DNA of 64,000 nucleotides from Microbulbifer sp. ALW1 (GTDB lineage: Bacteria > Pseudomonadota > Gammaproteobacteria > Pseudomonadales > Cellvibrionaceae). How positions within the stretch are numbered: the first letter of the stretch is position 1; each line of letters begins with the position of its first letter. This document shows positions 33,822-43,292 of the stretch, piece by piece. The stretch covers positions 2,016,501 through 2,080,500 of the forward strand of contig NZ_CP047569.1 in NCBI RefSeq assembly GCF_009903625.1. The letters are read 5' to 3'. Under the pieces are notes generated by a model that was given only the letters and a program-made list of their open reading frames with translations, ran no database searches and was not told the origin of the DNA. Made by a program: the position numbers and the translations under genes.

Positions 33822-35251
33822 TGTCTGGTATTGAGCTGTCCATTCCTCGAAGATCCGCCCTTCGGCGTAAGGATGATCTGTCCAGTACCGCACTGGCGGC
33901 CCTAGATGGTGTGGTCATTATTGCTATCGCATGGGGTCTTGTTCGCCTAAATGTAGGTACTCTTACCACCGAATATCTATCGATGATGCTTTTGTTGCTC
34001 GCTGGTTTGGCGGTTTCGTTTGACCACCTGGCAATATATCGCAGTAACAGACGCTTCAGTGTCAGGGTGTTCAACCTTTTCAAGGCATGGACCCTGACTT
34101 TCTTGCTACTTATCTCTGTTGGTTTCGCATTCAATATAAGTGAGAGTTATTCGCGAACGGTAGTTGCGCAGCTATATGTTTTGGGAATTATTTTTACAGC
34201 GTTATTACACTACGTTTTCTATCGATTTCAAAAGTTGCGATCACAAGGTTCAGGGGCTACTGAACATGCAATTGTTATAGGTCAGGGCGATCTGGCGGGC
34301 TATCTGTCGATGAAGATTCGCAGCAACCCATGGCTTGGTCAGAGGTTGATCGGGACGGTTTCACTGGGTGAGCCTGAGCAGGAGAGGGCCGAATTGGGGT
34401 TTAATGGTGAGAAGTTGCCGTTATTGGGCAGTATTTCGCGATTGTCAGAGATACTGGTTTCTAATGACATCCGTGTTGCATATATCGTTACTCCACTAGA
34501 GAACTCACGAGTTCTGAATGAGCTGTATTTTACCCTTTTGGATCACCAAATCGCGATACATTGGGTACCCGACATTTTTTCTTTGCGTTTGATTAATCAT
34601 GGGGTTGATGAAATTGCCGGCATTCCCGTTTTAACTTTGTCGGAAACTCCCCTAACTGGTACCCGATTGCTCTGGAAATCTTTGGAAGACATTGTCATTT
34701 CCGCGATTCTTTTGGTGTTGGTCAGTCCTTTGCTTTTGTTAATTGGTGTTGCGATAAAACTGGATAGTTCCGGCCCCGTCATCTTTCGACAAAAGCGGGC
34801 CGGATGGAATGGCCGCAATTTCCATATTTGGAAATTTCGTAGTATGCATGTGCACCAGCAGGAAGGTGGCAATGTACAGCAAGCATTTAGGGGTGACCCT
34901 AGAGTCACGCGGGTTGGCGCATTTCTTCGCCGCACTAGCCTGGATGAGTTGCCGCAATTGATTAATGTGTTACGTGGGGAGATGTCGCTGGTCGGCCCGA
35001 GACCACACGCTATCCAGCATGACGCTGAATACTCCAGGCGTATTGCTGAGTATTTTGCCCGCTATCATATCAAGCCCGGTATCACGGGTTTGGCGCAGGT
35101 ACGTGGTCACCGGGGCGAAACCGCTGAACTCAGTCAAATGATTCAGCGGGTCGAGTCGGATATAGAGTATATTAATAACTGGTCAATATGGCTTGATTTC
35201 ACCATTTTGGTTCGTACTTTTAATGCATTTACAGGTAAGTCTGCTTACTGA
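33821..35251 (+). CDS. undecaprenyl-phosphate sugar phosphotransferase (WcaJ/EpsB-like)
   Basis: A 476-residue polyprenol-phosphate hexose-1-phosphate transferase that starts the EPS repeat unit. Four to five N-terminal membrane helices (about 25-130), a CoA-binding-like Rossmann segment (HAIVIGQGDLAGYLSMK) and a further helix near 285-310 precede the catalytic domain: SSGPVIFRQKRAGWNGRNFHIWKFRSM, LRRTSLDELPQLINVLRGEMSLVGPRPHA and the C-terminal KPGITGLAQVRGHRGE. The Asp-Glu pair in SLDELPQ is the catalytic dyad. It loads a sugar phosphate, often glucose, on the lipid carrier. Translation is coupled to epsA by the TGATG overlap. A weak hairpin (AGTGGC/GCCACT) follows near 35257-35284. Confidence 0.9.
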   Translation: MSGIELSIPRRSALRRKDDLSSTALAALDGVVIIAIAWGLVRLNVGTLTTEYLSMMLLLLAGLAVSFDHLAIYRSNRRFSVRVFNLFKAWTLTFLLLISVGFAFNISESYSRTVVAQLYVLGIIFTALLHYVFYRFQKLRSQGSGATEHAIVIGQGDLAGYLSMKIRSNPWLGQRLIGTVSLGEPEQERAELGFNGEKLPLLGSISRLSEILVSNDIRVAYIVTPLENSRVLNELYFTLLDHQIAIHWVPDIFSLRLINHGVDEIAGIPVLTLSETPLTGTRLLWKSLEDIVISAILLVLVSPLLLLIGVAIKLDSSGPVIFRQKRAGWNGRNFHIWKFRSMHVHQQEGGNVQQAFRGDPRVTRVGAFLRRTSLDELPQLINVLRGEMSLVGPRPHAIQHDAEYSRRIAEYFARYHIKPGITGLAQVRGHRGETAELSQMIQRVESDIEYINNWSIWLDFTILVRTFNAFTGKSAY

Positions 35252-35304
35252 AAGAGTGGCTTCTCATTCCTGGAACTCGCCACTTTAATAACGGCTGTTT
35301 AGAT

Positions 35305-35348
35305 AGCCCTAGTGGGCCATTGTCGTCTTTCCTTGTGGTACGTATTGT
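35305..35348 (+). promoter_or_regulatory. EPS motif copy 4 with overlapping promoter, reading into arm D
   Basis: AGCCCTAGTGGGCCATTG at 35305-35322 is followed by a -35-like TTGTCG (35320-35325) that shares its last bases and a -10-like TATTGT (35343-35348) after 17 bases. The transcript would start near 35355, about 30 bases before the VPLPA-CTERM gene. Confidence 0.65.
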
Positions 35349-35384
35349 TCTACTTTCAGCGCTACGTCTCAAAGGTAGAACCTT

Positions 35385-35945
35385 ATGTCCTTTTCATTCT
35401 TAACCCGCAGTCATTTTTCGACTCTATGCCGCCCCTGGAGGTCGCTGCTAATTGCTCCACTCGTTTGGTTGTGTTTTCAGAGTATGCACGTCAATGCAGC
35501 TTCTCTTGATGCTACGGTAACCATCTCCCCTGACGACACTACCTGGATATGGTCCCTGGAAAGCTCCCACTGGAGCCCGGGTGAATATATTGGCATCCAC
35601 GTAGAGGAGGGGGCGAATGTGTCTGCCGCAGTGCTGAATATATTTGGTTTCAACTTTATCGACTTCAGGGAAGTGGATATTGAATACAGTCTTGCTGGCA
35701 TCGACTCATTATCAGAATTTAATAACCCCATGGATCTAACCTGGTTCGCCTCTTCGGTGAATAGCCTTACCGCGACACTCCTAAGCGGTATGGACTACAT
35801 CTTGGGTATCCACTGTGTCGGCGATTGCTTCGCAAAAATTAAAACAAAAATTGAAGTGAGTGCTGTACCCCTGCCGGCCGCTTTTTGGCTTTTCGGGTCT
35901 GCTTTACTCGGTTTTGTATTCTTGTCTAACCGAAAATCAACTTGA
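35385..35945 (+). CDS. secreted protein with VPLPA-CTERM sorting signal
   Basis: A 186-residue exported protein. A basic start and hydrophobic core (LLIAPLVWLCFQSMHVNA) form a signal peptide cut near residue 38. The middle part is beta-rich with a single Cys pair (HCVGDC) and no enzyme motif. The C-terminus, VPLPAAFWLFGSALLGFVFL followed by SNRKST, is a textbook VPLPA-CTERM tail: motif at 161-165, membrane helix, then a short basic end. Such proteins are cut and sorted by an exosortase, which is the next gene. It is the likely dedicated matrix-protein substrate of this locus. AAGG precedes the ATG. Confidence 0.85.
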   Translation: MSFSFLTRSHFSTLCRPWRSLLIAPLVWLCFQSMHVNAASLDATVTISPDDTTWIWSLESSHWSPGEYIGIHVEEGANVSAAVLNIFGFNFIDFREVDIEYSLAGIDSLSEFNNPMDLTWFASSVNSLTATLLSGMDYILGIHCVGDCFAKIKTKIEVSAVPLPAAFWLFGSALLGFVFLSNRKST

Positions 35946-36090
35946 TATTGCGAGTCAATTTGAATTTTTAAGGCTATACGTTAAATAGGCCGTTTCGAGA
36001 TGTTCATCGGGCAGCTAAGTTAAGAATCCCCAGTTTTTGACGCGCCGAGAATAATTGAATTTTAGTGGAGGCGCTTTGTGCTGACTCAGG

Positions 36091-37695
36091 ATGAGTAGTG
36101 CTTTTTTAAAGATGGTGCCGAGAAGTATTCTAGGCGTTAATTTGGGGTTGATACTCGTATTTTTAGTGTCGGTTCTTACGTTGGCAGCCTTCTATAGGGG
36201 TCTAGAAGACCTTGTTTCGCATTGGCTTGACCGAGAAGAATACAGCCACGGATTTTTTATCCCAGTTTTAAGTCTATTTTTACTGTGGTATCGACGCGAT
36301 CTGGTAATTAAAAGCATAGACTCACCTTCAGTATCTGGAATTTTTCTGGTTTTAATCGCACTGATACTGCTTGTTGTCGGGGAGCTAGGTTCGATATATA
36401 TCTTGGTGCAGATTGGCTTCATCTGCTGCCTTTTAGGCCTTGTTCTAATTTGGGGTGGGTTTTCGCTACTGCGGGTATTTTCTGCATCGCTCGTGCTTTT
36501 ACTCTTCGCGGTACCTATCCCCAATTTTATTGATTCCCAGCTTTCCTGGGGGCTTCAGCTACTGTCCTCGCGTATCGGCGTTGAGATACTGAGGGTCGTC
36601 GGTATTTCGGTGCACTTACAAGGAAATCTGATAGATCTTGGCCACTACAAGCTGCAGGTCGTCGATGCATGTAGCGGGTTACGCTATCTATACCCACTAC
36701 TGAGTTTGGGTGCTATAGCGGCATATCTTTATGCCGCGCCCCTTTGGAAGAGACTGTTGGTTTTTCTTTCGGTCGTGCCCATTGTGGCGATGATGAACAG
36801 CTTTCGTATCGCAGTAATCGGAATTTTGGTCAGCAGCTGGGGGAATGACATGGCTGACGGATTCCTGCATTTCTTCGAAGGATGGCTCATTTTCATGGTG
36901 TGTGCTGCACTTCTCTTGTTTGAAATCTGGTTGCTGGACAGAAGCGGACTGGCGCGCCCAATGCGTGATCTATTGCGGGTTCCGGAACTGGCAGATAGGC
37001 CTTTAACCAGCGGCGATCGTCGATACAGTTGGTTGCCGCCTTTCACAACAATTTTATTGGCGATTTCCTTTTCAGCAGTTTTGATGTTGGATACGGAGAA
37101 GGCTTCGATTCCTTCGCGTATGGATTTTGCGCATTTCCCACTTAAGCTTGGCTCCTGGGTGGGTGTTGAAGCTGTTTTAGAAGAAGAAGTTGAAAAGGTT
37201 TTGGCTGCAGACGATTACCTTCTGGTGGACTTCGAGCAAGCTGACGGTGACACAGTAAATTTTTATGCTGCGTATTACACGTCGCAGCTAGAGGGTAGGT
37301 CGGTACATTCTCCGAGAATTTGTATTCCTGGTGGTGGATGGACGATTACTGATTTCAGTACGGTAGATCACAGTCTTGATGATGGCACCAGCTTCCCGCT
37401 GAATCGTGCCGAGTTGGAGCTTAATTCAGAAAGGCAACTGGTTTACTACTGGTTTGAGCAGCGTGGTCGCCGGCTGGCCAACGAATATTGGCTGAAATGG
37501 TATTTGATGTCTGACTCAATAACCATGAATAGAACGGATGGCGCGCTGATCAGAGTTACCACGGTAGTGCACCGTGGTGAAGATATAACCTTGGCGGATG
37601 CCCGGATTAAAGCGTTTATTTCAGATGTAATTTCCGTCGTTCCCGATTATGTGCCGGCGGGAGTGGGCTCGAAATTTAAAAAGGATATTATCTGA
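36091..37695 (+). CDS. xrtD: exosortase-EpsI fusion (XrtD-type, VPLPA-CTERM specific)
   Basis: A 534-residue membrane protease/transpeptidase. Residues 1-310 hold about eight helices and the exosortase triad: Cys194 in VDACSGLRYL, Arg239 in MNSFRIAVIG and His260 in FLHFFEGW. Early YSHGFFIPVL is also typical. Residues about 345-534 form an EpsI domain (FPLKLGSWVG, FYAAYYTSQLEGRSVHSPRICIPGGGW, YYWFEQRGR). This fusion together with the VPLPA tail of the neighbouring protein points to the XrtD branch. It would cut VPLPA-CTERM proteins at the inner membrane and attach them to a carrier, coupling them to the EPS. The stop overlaps the next ATG (TGATG). Confidence 0.87.
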   Translation: MSSAFLKMVPRSILGVNLGLILVFLVSVLTLAAFYRGLEDLVSHWLDREEYSHGFFIPVLSLFLLWYRRDLVIKSIDSPSVSGIFLVLIALILLVVGELGSIYILVQIGFICCLLGLVLIWGGFSLLRVFSASLVLLLFAVPIPNFIDSQLSWGLQLLSSRIGVEILRVVGISVHLQGNLIDLGHYKLQVVDACSGLRYLYPLLSLGAIAAYLYAAPLWKRLLVFLSVVPIVAMMNSFRIAVIGILVSSWGNDMADGFLHFFEGWLIFMVCAALLLFEIWLLDRSGLARPMRDLLRVPELADRPLTSGDRRYSWLPPFTTILLAISFSAVLMLDTEKASIPSRMDFAHFPLKLGSWVGVEAVLEEEVEKVLAADDYLLVDFEQADGDTVNFYAAYYTSQLEGRSVHSPRICIPGGGWTITDFSTVDHSLDDGTSFPLNRAELELNSERQLVYYWFEQRGRRLANEYWLKWYLMSDSITMNRTDGALIRVTTVVHRGEDITLADARIKAFISDVISVVPDYVPAGVGSKFKKDII

Positions 37696-40070
37696 TGCGA
37701 TTGGCCTATCGAATTTCTGTATATGTATTTTGTGCATTAATCTCCGGCTGCGATTCACCCGAAGAGAAGGCGCGTCAGTACGTGGAAAAAGGGGAAGCTT
37801 TTCTGGGGAATGGTGACCCTGTTAAGGCTAGGCTGGAGTTTAAAAACGCACTGCAGATTAATGACCAGCTGGCGCCGGCATGGTACGGATTGGCCAGAGT
37901 CGCGAAGCAGGATTCGGACTGGTCGGAGGCATTTTCATTACTCGACAGGGTAGTTGAGTCTGACCCGGGAAACCTGGACGCTCATATCGAGCAGGTCAGG
38001 CTTTTACTCGGGGCTGGCCAATTGGAGCGTGCTCTTGGGGTTAGTACTGCGAGTCTGCAACTGGCTCCGGATGATGCTCGCGTATTGGCTTTACGTGCAG
38101 CGATCATATATACGTTGGAGGACATAGAGGGTGCTGCTGATCTGGCTCATCGCGCCCTCGCAGCGGATCCCGGTAACTCTGATGCTCTACTCGTGCTTGC
38201 TACGGAACGCCTGGAGCGAGGAAACCTCTCGGAAGCGCTTGAGTATCTGGATCGTGGTATAGCGCACGATGAAAAGAATGTGGCACTTCAGCTAATCAAG
38301 GTTGAAGCACTCAATCGTCTGGATCGTTCAGGCTCTTCGGAGCGCGTTCTCGAGCATCTGATAGAGTTATATCCAGAAACAGATGCGTTCCATTATCTGT
38401 TGGCGCATTTGTACCTGAGCCAATCGAAAGTGGACGACGCGGAGCGGGTATATCGTGATCTCATTGTTGTAAGGGGCGGGGATAGCCGGGCCCAAATGGA
38501 ATTAATTCGCCTACTTAACCGCACTCGGGGTCCGGCGGTGGCGATAGCAGAGCTGGAAAAGCTTTTGGCCGAAGAGCCCGCGTCTACAGACCTACGTTTT
38601 CTGATGGTGCAATTGCAGCACAGGATTGGGGATCGCGAGGGCGTCGGGGAAACTTTGGAAGTCATTGCTGATATCGCAACATCCGTGGACAGTAAGCACA
38701 AGGCTCTGGGATTACTGGCTGCGTTTCGGCTGGAAAATGGTCAGTATGACCAGGCCATGATGCTGGTTGATACAGTACTGTCTGAGGACCCGAGAGATGA
38801 ACAGGCGTTATTGATTCAATCCTATCGGCAGATCGAACAGCGACAACTAAGTGAAGCGGTATCGAACTTGCGAAGGATCCTGAATGATGACCCCGATTCA
38901 ACCAGGGCACTTTTCCTGCTCGGGAAGGCCCACGAGTTGGCGGGAATGAGAGATCTCGCTGAGGACCGTTATTTTCGTGCCTTCGAAGTTGGTGGTCAAT
39001 CGCCTCAATTTGGGCTGCCACTGGCAAAATATCTTATCAAGTTACAGCGACCTCATCGGGCAGCGCAAGTGGTTGAGGATGTGTTGGGTGCGTATCCTGA
39101 AAATATCGAGTCGCTGATTTTACTTGCTCGCATACGCATCATTTCCGGTGATTGGTCGGGTGCACATTCTGTTGTGGATCGTATACGGGTGGTGGATGAA
39201 CAAATTGGCTACGAGGTTCTCGGGTCGCTGTACGCGGCACAATCGGATAACGAAAAGAGTATTGATGCTTTCCGACGGGCTTATCAAATTTCTCCCGATA
39301 CGCAGGGTTCTATGAATGCATTGGTTGCTGCGTACCTGCGCGCCGGAAAGCCGGACGAAGCGCACGATCTCCTCGATTCGGTAATTTCTGCACAGGAAGA
39401 TAGCACCGCGGCCCGCTTATTAAAGGGACAAGTTTATTTGTCCGAGGGGAAGGAAAGGCCGGCAATCCGGTCTTTTTCTCAGGTATTGAAACGGGAACCT
39501 GCTAACACCGCTGCGTATCAATATCTTTCTCTGGCAAAGTCTCGTCTGGGTGCGTGGAAGGAGGCGCTGGCTACCCTTGATCGGGGGTTGGCTTTCGTTC
39601 CCGGCGATTTTAACCTCAGCCTTGCCAAAGCAGGACTGTTGGAGAATCAGCGCGTTTTTGATGAGGCCATAGCCGGGTACGAAAAGCTTATCGATGTCCG
39701 CCCCAACGCAGATATTGTTGCCAATAACCTTGCCAGCCTTTTGTCTGAACACAGAGACGACCACGACAGTTTACTTCGTGCACATGAATTGGCGCGTCGC
39801 TTTCAGGAGTCTGAGGTGCCGCACTTCAAGGATACTTTGGGATGGACTTATTTCCGTCTTGGTAAACCCGAGGACGCGCGCGGCCTAATAGAAGATGCTG
39901 TCCGAGAAACGCCGGCTATGCCCGTATTCCGCTACCATCTCGGTATGACCTACATGGCTCTCGAGGAGAAGGAGCTTGCCCGTAGGGAGCTACAGTTAGC
40001 CTTGGAGCTTACCTCGGGTGGTGACTTCCCATTTCGCGATGATGTTGAATCGGCGATTAGGCGTCTTTAG
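37695..40070 (+). CDS. prsT: PrsT-like TPR lipoprotein of the PEP-CTERM system
   Basis: A 791-residue protein. The signal ends in LISGC, so Cys19 is probably lipidated. The rest is a chain of about twenty tetratricopeptide repeats (for example ARLEFKNALQINDQLAPAWYGLARVAK, then repeating A-x-L-x-x-A-L patterns to the end). The size and position match PrsT, the TPR protein regularly found beside exosortases, thought to act as a periplasmic scaffold for export or sorting. It overlaps the exosortase gene by one base and is followed by the ATPase gene nine bases on. Confidence 0.85.
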   Translation: MRLAYRISVYVFCALISGCDSPEEKARQYVEKGEAFLGNGDPVKARLEFKNALQINDQLAPAWYGLARVAKQDSDWSEAFSLLDRVVESDPGNLDAHIEQVRLLLGAGQLERALGVSTASLQLAPDDARVLALRAAIIYTLEDIEGAADLAHRALAADPGNSDALLVLATERLERGNLSEALEYLDRGIAHDEKNVALQLIKVEALNRLDRSGSSERVLEHLIELYPETDAFHYLLAHLYLSQSKVDDAERVYRDLIVVRGGDSRAQMELIRLLNRTRGPAVAIAELEKLLAEEPASTDLRFLMVQLQHRIGDREGVGETLEVIADIATSVDSKHKALGLLAAFRLENGQYDQAMMLVDTVLSEDPRDEQALLIQSYRQIEQRQLSEAVSNLRRILNDDPDSTRALFLLGKAHELAGMRDLAEDRYFRAFEVGGQSPQFGLPLAKYLIKLQRPHRAAQVVEDVLGAYPENIESLILLARIRIISGDWSGAHSVVDRIRVVDEQIGYEVLGSLYAAQSDNEKSIDAFRRAYQISPDTQGSMNALVAAYLRAGKPDEAHDLLDSVISAQEDSTAARLLKGQVYLSEGKERPAIRSFSQVLKREPANTAAYQYLSLAKSRLGAWKEALATLDRGLAFVPGDFNLSLAKAGLLENQRVFDEAIAGYEKLIDVRPNADIVANNLASLLSEHRDDHDSLLRAHELARRFQESEVPHFKDTLGWTYFRLGKPEDARGLIEDAVRETPAMPVFRYHLGMTYMALEEKELARRELQLALELTSGGDFPFRDDVESAIRRL

Positions 40071-40079
40071 GCGGCTTTG

Positions 40080-40979
40080 ATGTACGAACCGTATTATGGT
40101 CTGACAGAAAAGCCTTTTTCGATCCAGCCCGATCCAGGCTTTTTATACTTCAGTCGACGTCATCGGCTCGGTTATGCGATGCTCGAATACGCCATCGAAA
40201 ACCGGGCCGGTTTCGCAGTCATCTCGGGTGAGGTTGGTGTAGGAAAAACCACACTCATTCGTCGATTACTGGATAGTTTACCGCAGTCAACCACTGTGGG
40301 CCTGGTTAGCAATACGCACTGGAGTCAGTCGAATCTACTCGCCTGGGTGATGCAGGCTTTTGGTGAGCCCTTTGATGGTATGTCTCCTCAGGCGCTATTC
40401 GATCGATTCCAGCAGTTTCTGATCGGTCAGTATCGCGAGGGGCGACGTGTCGTTCTTATTGTGGACGAAGGTCAAAATCTGACTCCGGAAGCGCTGGAAG
40501 AGTTGCGCTTGTTGTCCAATATCAATGCCGACAAGCATCAACTCCTGCAAATTATTGTGACAGGGCAACCCGCGCTGGAGTATCTATTGGAGAGGCCTGA
40601 ATCTCGCCAGTTTGCGCAGCGTATTGCGGTGGATTTTCGTCTTCGACCGCTGGAAGAGTCTGAGGTGCAGAGCTATATCGAGTTTCGTTTGTCGGTTGCC
40701 GGCCGGAAGACGCCCCTGTTTACCCCGGCAGCCTGTAAGGTTATTGGCCATTTCAGTGAGGGCATTCCCCGCAGGATCAACATCCTTTGCGACACAGCAT
40801 TGGTCTATGGTTTCTCTTATAGTCGAAAGCTGGTCGACGAGGCGATTATTCAGGAAGTTATCGGAGACAAGCTCGTGTTCGGGATCTTTTCTCCGGTCGC
40901 ATCCCAAGACGACCTTGCCCGCGCGATCGACGAATTAGCTACCGGGAAACATTTCGGGCCTTATAGCCGTACACCTTGA
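40080..40979 (+). CDS. ExeA-like AAA ATPase of the exosortase/EPS locus
   Basis: A 299-residue cytoplasmic ATPase. MYEPYYGLTEKPFSIQPDPGFLYFS is the standard opening of the ExeA/GspA-like group; Walker A GEVGVGKTT lies at residues 50-58, Walker B VVLIVDEGQNL at 124-134, and LLSNI...QIIVTGQPAL is the sensor region. The peptidoglycan-binding C-terminal domain of ExeA is missing, as in the XrtA-associated ATPase family. It probably energises assembly of the export or sorting machinery. The ATG at 40080 is used; a TTG directly before it is in frame. It is the last gene of arm D; no clear terminator was seen. Confidence 0.85.
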   Translation: MYEPYYGLTEKPFSIQPDPGFLYFSRRHRLGYAMLEYAIENRAGFAVISGEVGVGKTTLIRRLLDSLPQSTTVGLVSNTHWSQSNLLAWVMQAFGEPFDGMSPQALFDRFQQFLIGQYREGRRVVLIVDEGQNLTPEALEELRLLSNINADKHQLLQIIVTGQPALEYLLERPESRQFAQRIAVDFRLRPLEESEVQSYIEFRLSVAGRKTPLFTPAACKVIGHFSEGIPRRINILCDTALVYGFSYSRKLVDEAIIQEVIGDKLVFGIFSPVASQDDLARAIDELATGKHFGPYSRTP

Positions 40980-41021
40980 GCTACCGACTTTCCGTTGACG
41001 GTAATGTTGTAAAAGGGCGGG

Positions 41022-41891
41022 TCACTGCGCATTCAGGCCACTCTGTAGGTGCTCCGCCAAACGCATTGCCGCTTCCGTCGGCCGGCGGTTTTTGAAGTGC
41101 AGCCCGATGGAAATCTCTCCAAGTTTTGGCAGGCTGCGGGAGGGTCTGAGTACCCGTAGGGACTCCGGGACGGTACTGCGGCAGAGGGCGGTAATGCCAA
41201 GGCCCGCTTCCAGTGCCGACTGGATGCCATTGAGGTCGGGGATGGTGAAGACGTTGCGCGAGGCGATGCTCGCGGACTGCAATACGGATTCGGCGCGCTT
41301 GCGATAGATGCAGCCATCCGGTGCCAGTACCAGAGGTAGTGGCTTCAACAGGTGTGCGGAATGCTTGTGGCTGGCAACCCACACTAAATCATCGCGGATG
41401 ACCAATTGCCCTTCAGCGGTATCCGGTTTCTCCTGCAGCGCCAGAATCAGGTCAAACCTGTCCCTGTTTCCTTTTGCCAGCAGGTTTCGGCTGAGGTCGC
41501 TGGTGACCTGCAGCGAGACCTCGGGGTAGCTCTGCGAGAATTGCCCGATAATCCGCGGCAGCAATACCGAGGCGAATTCGCTGGGAATCCCCAGATGTAG
41601 TTTCCCGGTTACTGATGCGCCGCTGAATTCGAATACCAGCTCGTCGTTGAGGGCGAGGATTCTCTTGGCCTGGTCGTAGACCCGCAGGCCACTCTCAGTC
41701 AGGTTCAGGGTGCGCCCCGACCGCAATAGCAATTGCCTTCCTAGCCGCTCTTCCAGTTCCTTTATCTGTCGACTGATCGCCGGCTGCGTGCGCGCCAGCA
41801 GCTCACCGGCCTGGCTGAATCCACCGTTGTCGACCACTGTAACCAGCGTCCGTAGCCACTCGGTGGGAAGATTTTTGTGGGTAAGTCGCAT
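41022..41891 (-). CDS. LysR-type regulator, divergent from the glycine-cleavage operon
   Basis: A 289-residue LysR-type transcription factor. The N-terminal winged helix (residues 8-67: [40 protein letters not shown]) is followed by a coiled-coil linker and the effector-binding domain from about 95 ([20 protein letters not shown]). It is transcribed away from glyA with 106 bases between the starts, so glycine, serine or a related metabolite is a likely co-inducer. Its start codon lies inside a set of inverted repeats (41890-41916), which suggests self-regulation. Confidence 0.88.
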   Translation of the reverse strand: MRLTHKNLPTEWLRTLVTVVDNGGFSQAGELLARTQPAISRQIKELEERLGRQLLLRSGRTLNLTESGLRVYDQAKRILALNDELVFEFSGASVTGKLHLGIPSEFASVLLPRIIGQFSQSYPEVSLQVTSDLSRNLLAKGNRDRFDLILALQEKPDTAEGQLVIRDDLVWVASHKHSAHLLKPLPLVLAPDGCIYRKRAESVLQSASIASRNVFTIPDLNGIQSALEAGLGITALCRSTVPESLRVLRPSRSLPKLGEISIGLHFKNRRPTEAAMRLAEHLQSGLNAQ

Positions 41892-41916
41892 AAGAAAATC
41901 TTATAGAAGAATAAGA
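41890..41916. promoter_or_regulatory. tripartite inverted repeat, likely LysR operator
   Basis: ATAAGA (41890-41895), TCTTAT (41899-41904) and ATAAGA (41911-41916) form two overlapping perfect inverted repeats, with 3- and 6-base spacers. The left arm overlaps the LysR start codon. A -10-like TATAAA for glyA begins near 41920. This fits a LysR site that represses its own gene and controls glyA. Confidence 0.55.
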
Positions 41917-41997
41917 AGTATAAATTTAACAGATTCTGTCGGCAGGGCTAGCATCGCTCAATACATAAGAATCCGAACAAGGAATCAGGAGCGAGAC

Positions 41998-43290
41998 ATG
42001 GCCCACCCAGATGCCCACCCAGATACCCATCTGCAGGTCGCCGATGGCGAAATATTTGCGGCCATCCAGGCCGAAGCCGAACGTCAGGAGGCGCATATCG
42101 AGCTGATCGCTTCCGAGAACTACACCAGTCAGGCGGTGATTGCGGCACAGGGCTCGGTACTCACCAACAAATACGCCGAGGGCTATCCGGCCAAGCGCTA
42201 TTACGGTGGCTGTGAGCATGTGGATGTGGTTGAGCAGCTGGCGATTGACCGCGCCCGCGCGCTGTTCGGTGCCGAATACGCCAATGTGCAGCCGCACTCC
42301 GGTTCCCAGGCCAATGCGGCCGTTTACATGGCGTTGTTGCAGCCGGGTGACACTTTCCTCGGACTTTCCCTGGATCACGGTGGTCACCTGACCCACGGCG
42401 CCAAGCCGAACTTCTCCGGCCGCCTGTACAACGCGATCCAGTACGGGCTTGACCCGGAAACCGGCGAGGTGGACTACGACGAGGTCGAGCGACTGGCACT
42501 GGAGCACAAGCCGAAAATGATCGTGGCCGGTTTCTCCGCCTATTCCCAGGTGATGGACTGGACCCGGTTCCGCACTATTGCCGACAAGGTTGGTGCCTAC
42601 CTGTTTGTGGATATGGCGCATGTGGCGGGTCTGGTAGCCGCGGGACTTTATCCCAACCCGGTGCCGGTCGCCGATGTGGTGACTACTACCACCCACAAGA
42701 CCCTGCGCGGCCCCCGCGGTGGTTTGATTCTGTCGCGCGATGCCGAGGGTCTGGGCAAGAAATTCAATTCGCTGATCTTTCCCGGTATCCAGGGCGGCCC
42801 GTTGATGCATGTGATTGCCGCCAAGGCAGTGGCGTTCAAGGAAGCGCTGGCGCCAGAGTTTGTCACTTACCAGCAGCGGGTGATCGACAATGCCAAAGCG
42901 ATGGCCGCGGTATTTATGGGCCGTGGATTCGATATCGTTTCCGGCGGTACCGAGAACCACCTGTTGCTGATCGATCTCAGCAAGCGCGGTGTGACCGGCA
43001 AGGCGGCTGATGCCGCACTGGGCGGGGCACATATCACCGTCAACAAAAACACGGTACCCAATGATCCACAGTCGCCGTTTGTTACCAGCGGTGTGCGTAT
43101 CGGTACGCCCGCGATCACTACCCGCGGTATGGGTACCGCTGAGGCGGAGCAACTGGCGAGCTGGATGTGTGACATCCTGGAACAGCTTGAGCAGCCAGAG
43201 GCTCTGGCAGACACGCAGCAGCGGGTGCGCAGTGAAGTGGCAGCACTGTGTGCGCGCTTCCCGGTATACCGGGCGCACGGAGCGGGCTGA
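41998..43290 (+). CDS. glyA: serine hydroxymethyltransferase
   Basis: A 430-residue PLP enzyme that joins glycine and methylene-tetrahydrofolate to serine, and the reverse. The PLP Lys234 lies in [26 protein letters not shown] and [21 protein letters not shown] near the start and the [11 protein letters not shown] segment are SHMT signatures. Length is normal. AGGAG at 41987-41991 fixes the start at ATG 41998. Here glyA heads an operon with sdaA and gcvTHP, so it is probably a second, catabolic SHMT that uses the C1 unit released by glycine cleavage. sdaA starts three bases after its stop. Confidence 0.95.
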   Translation: MAHPDAHPDTHLQVADGEIFAAIQAEAERQEAHIELIASENYTSQAVIAAQGSVLTNKYAEGYPAKRYYGGCEHVDVVEQLAIDRARALFGAEYANVQPHSGSQANAAVYMALLQPGDTFLGLSLDHGGHLTHGAKPNFSGRLYNAIQYGLDPETGEVDYDEVERLALEHKPKMIVAGFSAYSQVMDWTRFRTIADKVGAYLFVDMAHVAGLVAAGLYPNPVPVADVVTTTTHKTLRGPRGGLILSRDAEGLGKKFNSLIFPGIQGGPLMHVIAAKAVAFKEALAPEFVTYQQRVIDNAKAMAAVFMGRGFDIVSGGTENHLLLIDLSKRGVTGKAADAALGGAHITVNKNTVPNDPQSPFVTSGVRIGTPAITTRGMGTAEAEQLASWMCDILEQLEQPEALADTQQRVRSEVAALCARFPVYRAHGAG

Positions 43291-43292
43291 AG

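Noticed and set aside
35330..35350. Sigma-54 type promoter before the VPLPA-CTERM gene (TGGTACG followed by TTGTTC)
   Set aside because: The GG and GC elements are not at the required spacing; a similar check near 24940 also fails. A sigma-70-like arrangement fits all four sites better.
41892..41997. Glycine riboswitch before the glyA-gcv operon
   Set aside because: The 106-base gap is too short and already holds the LysR repeats and a promoter; no tandem aptamer-like pattern is seen.
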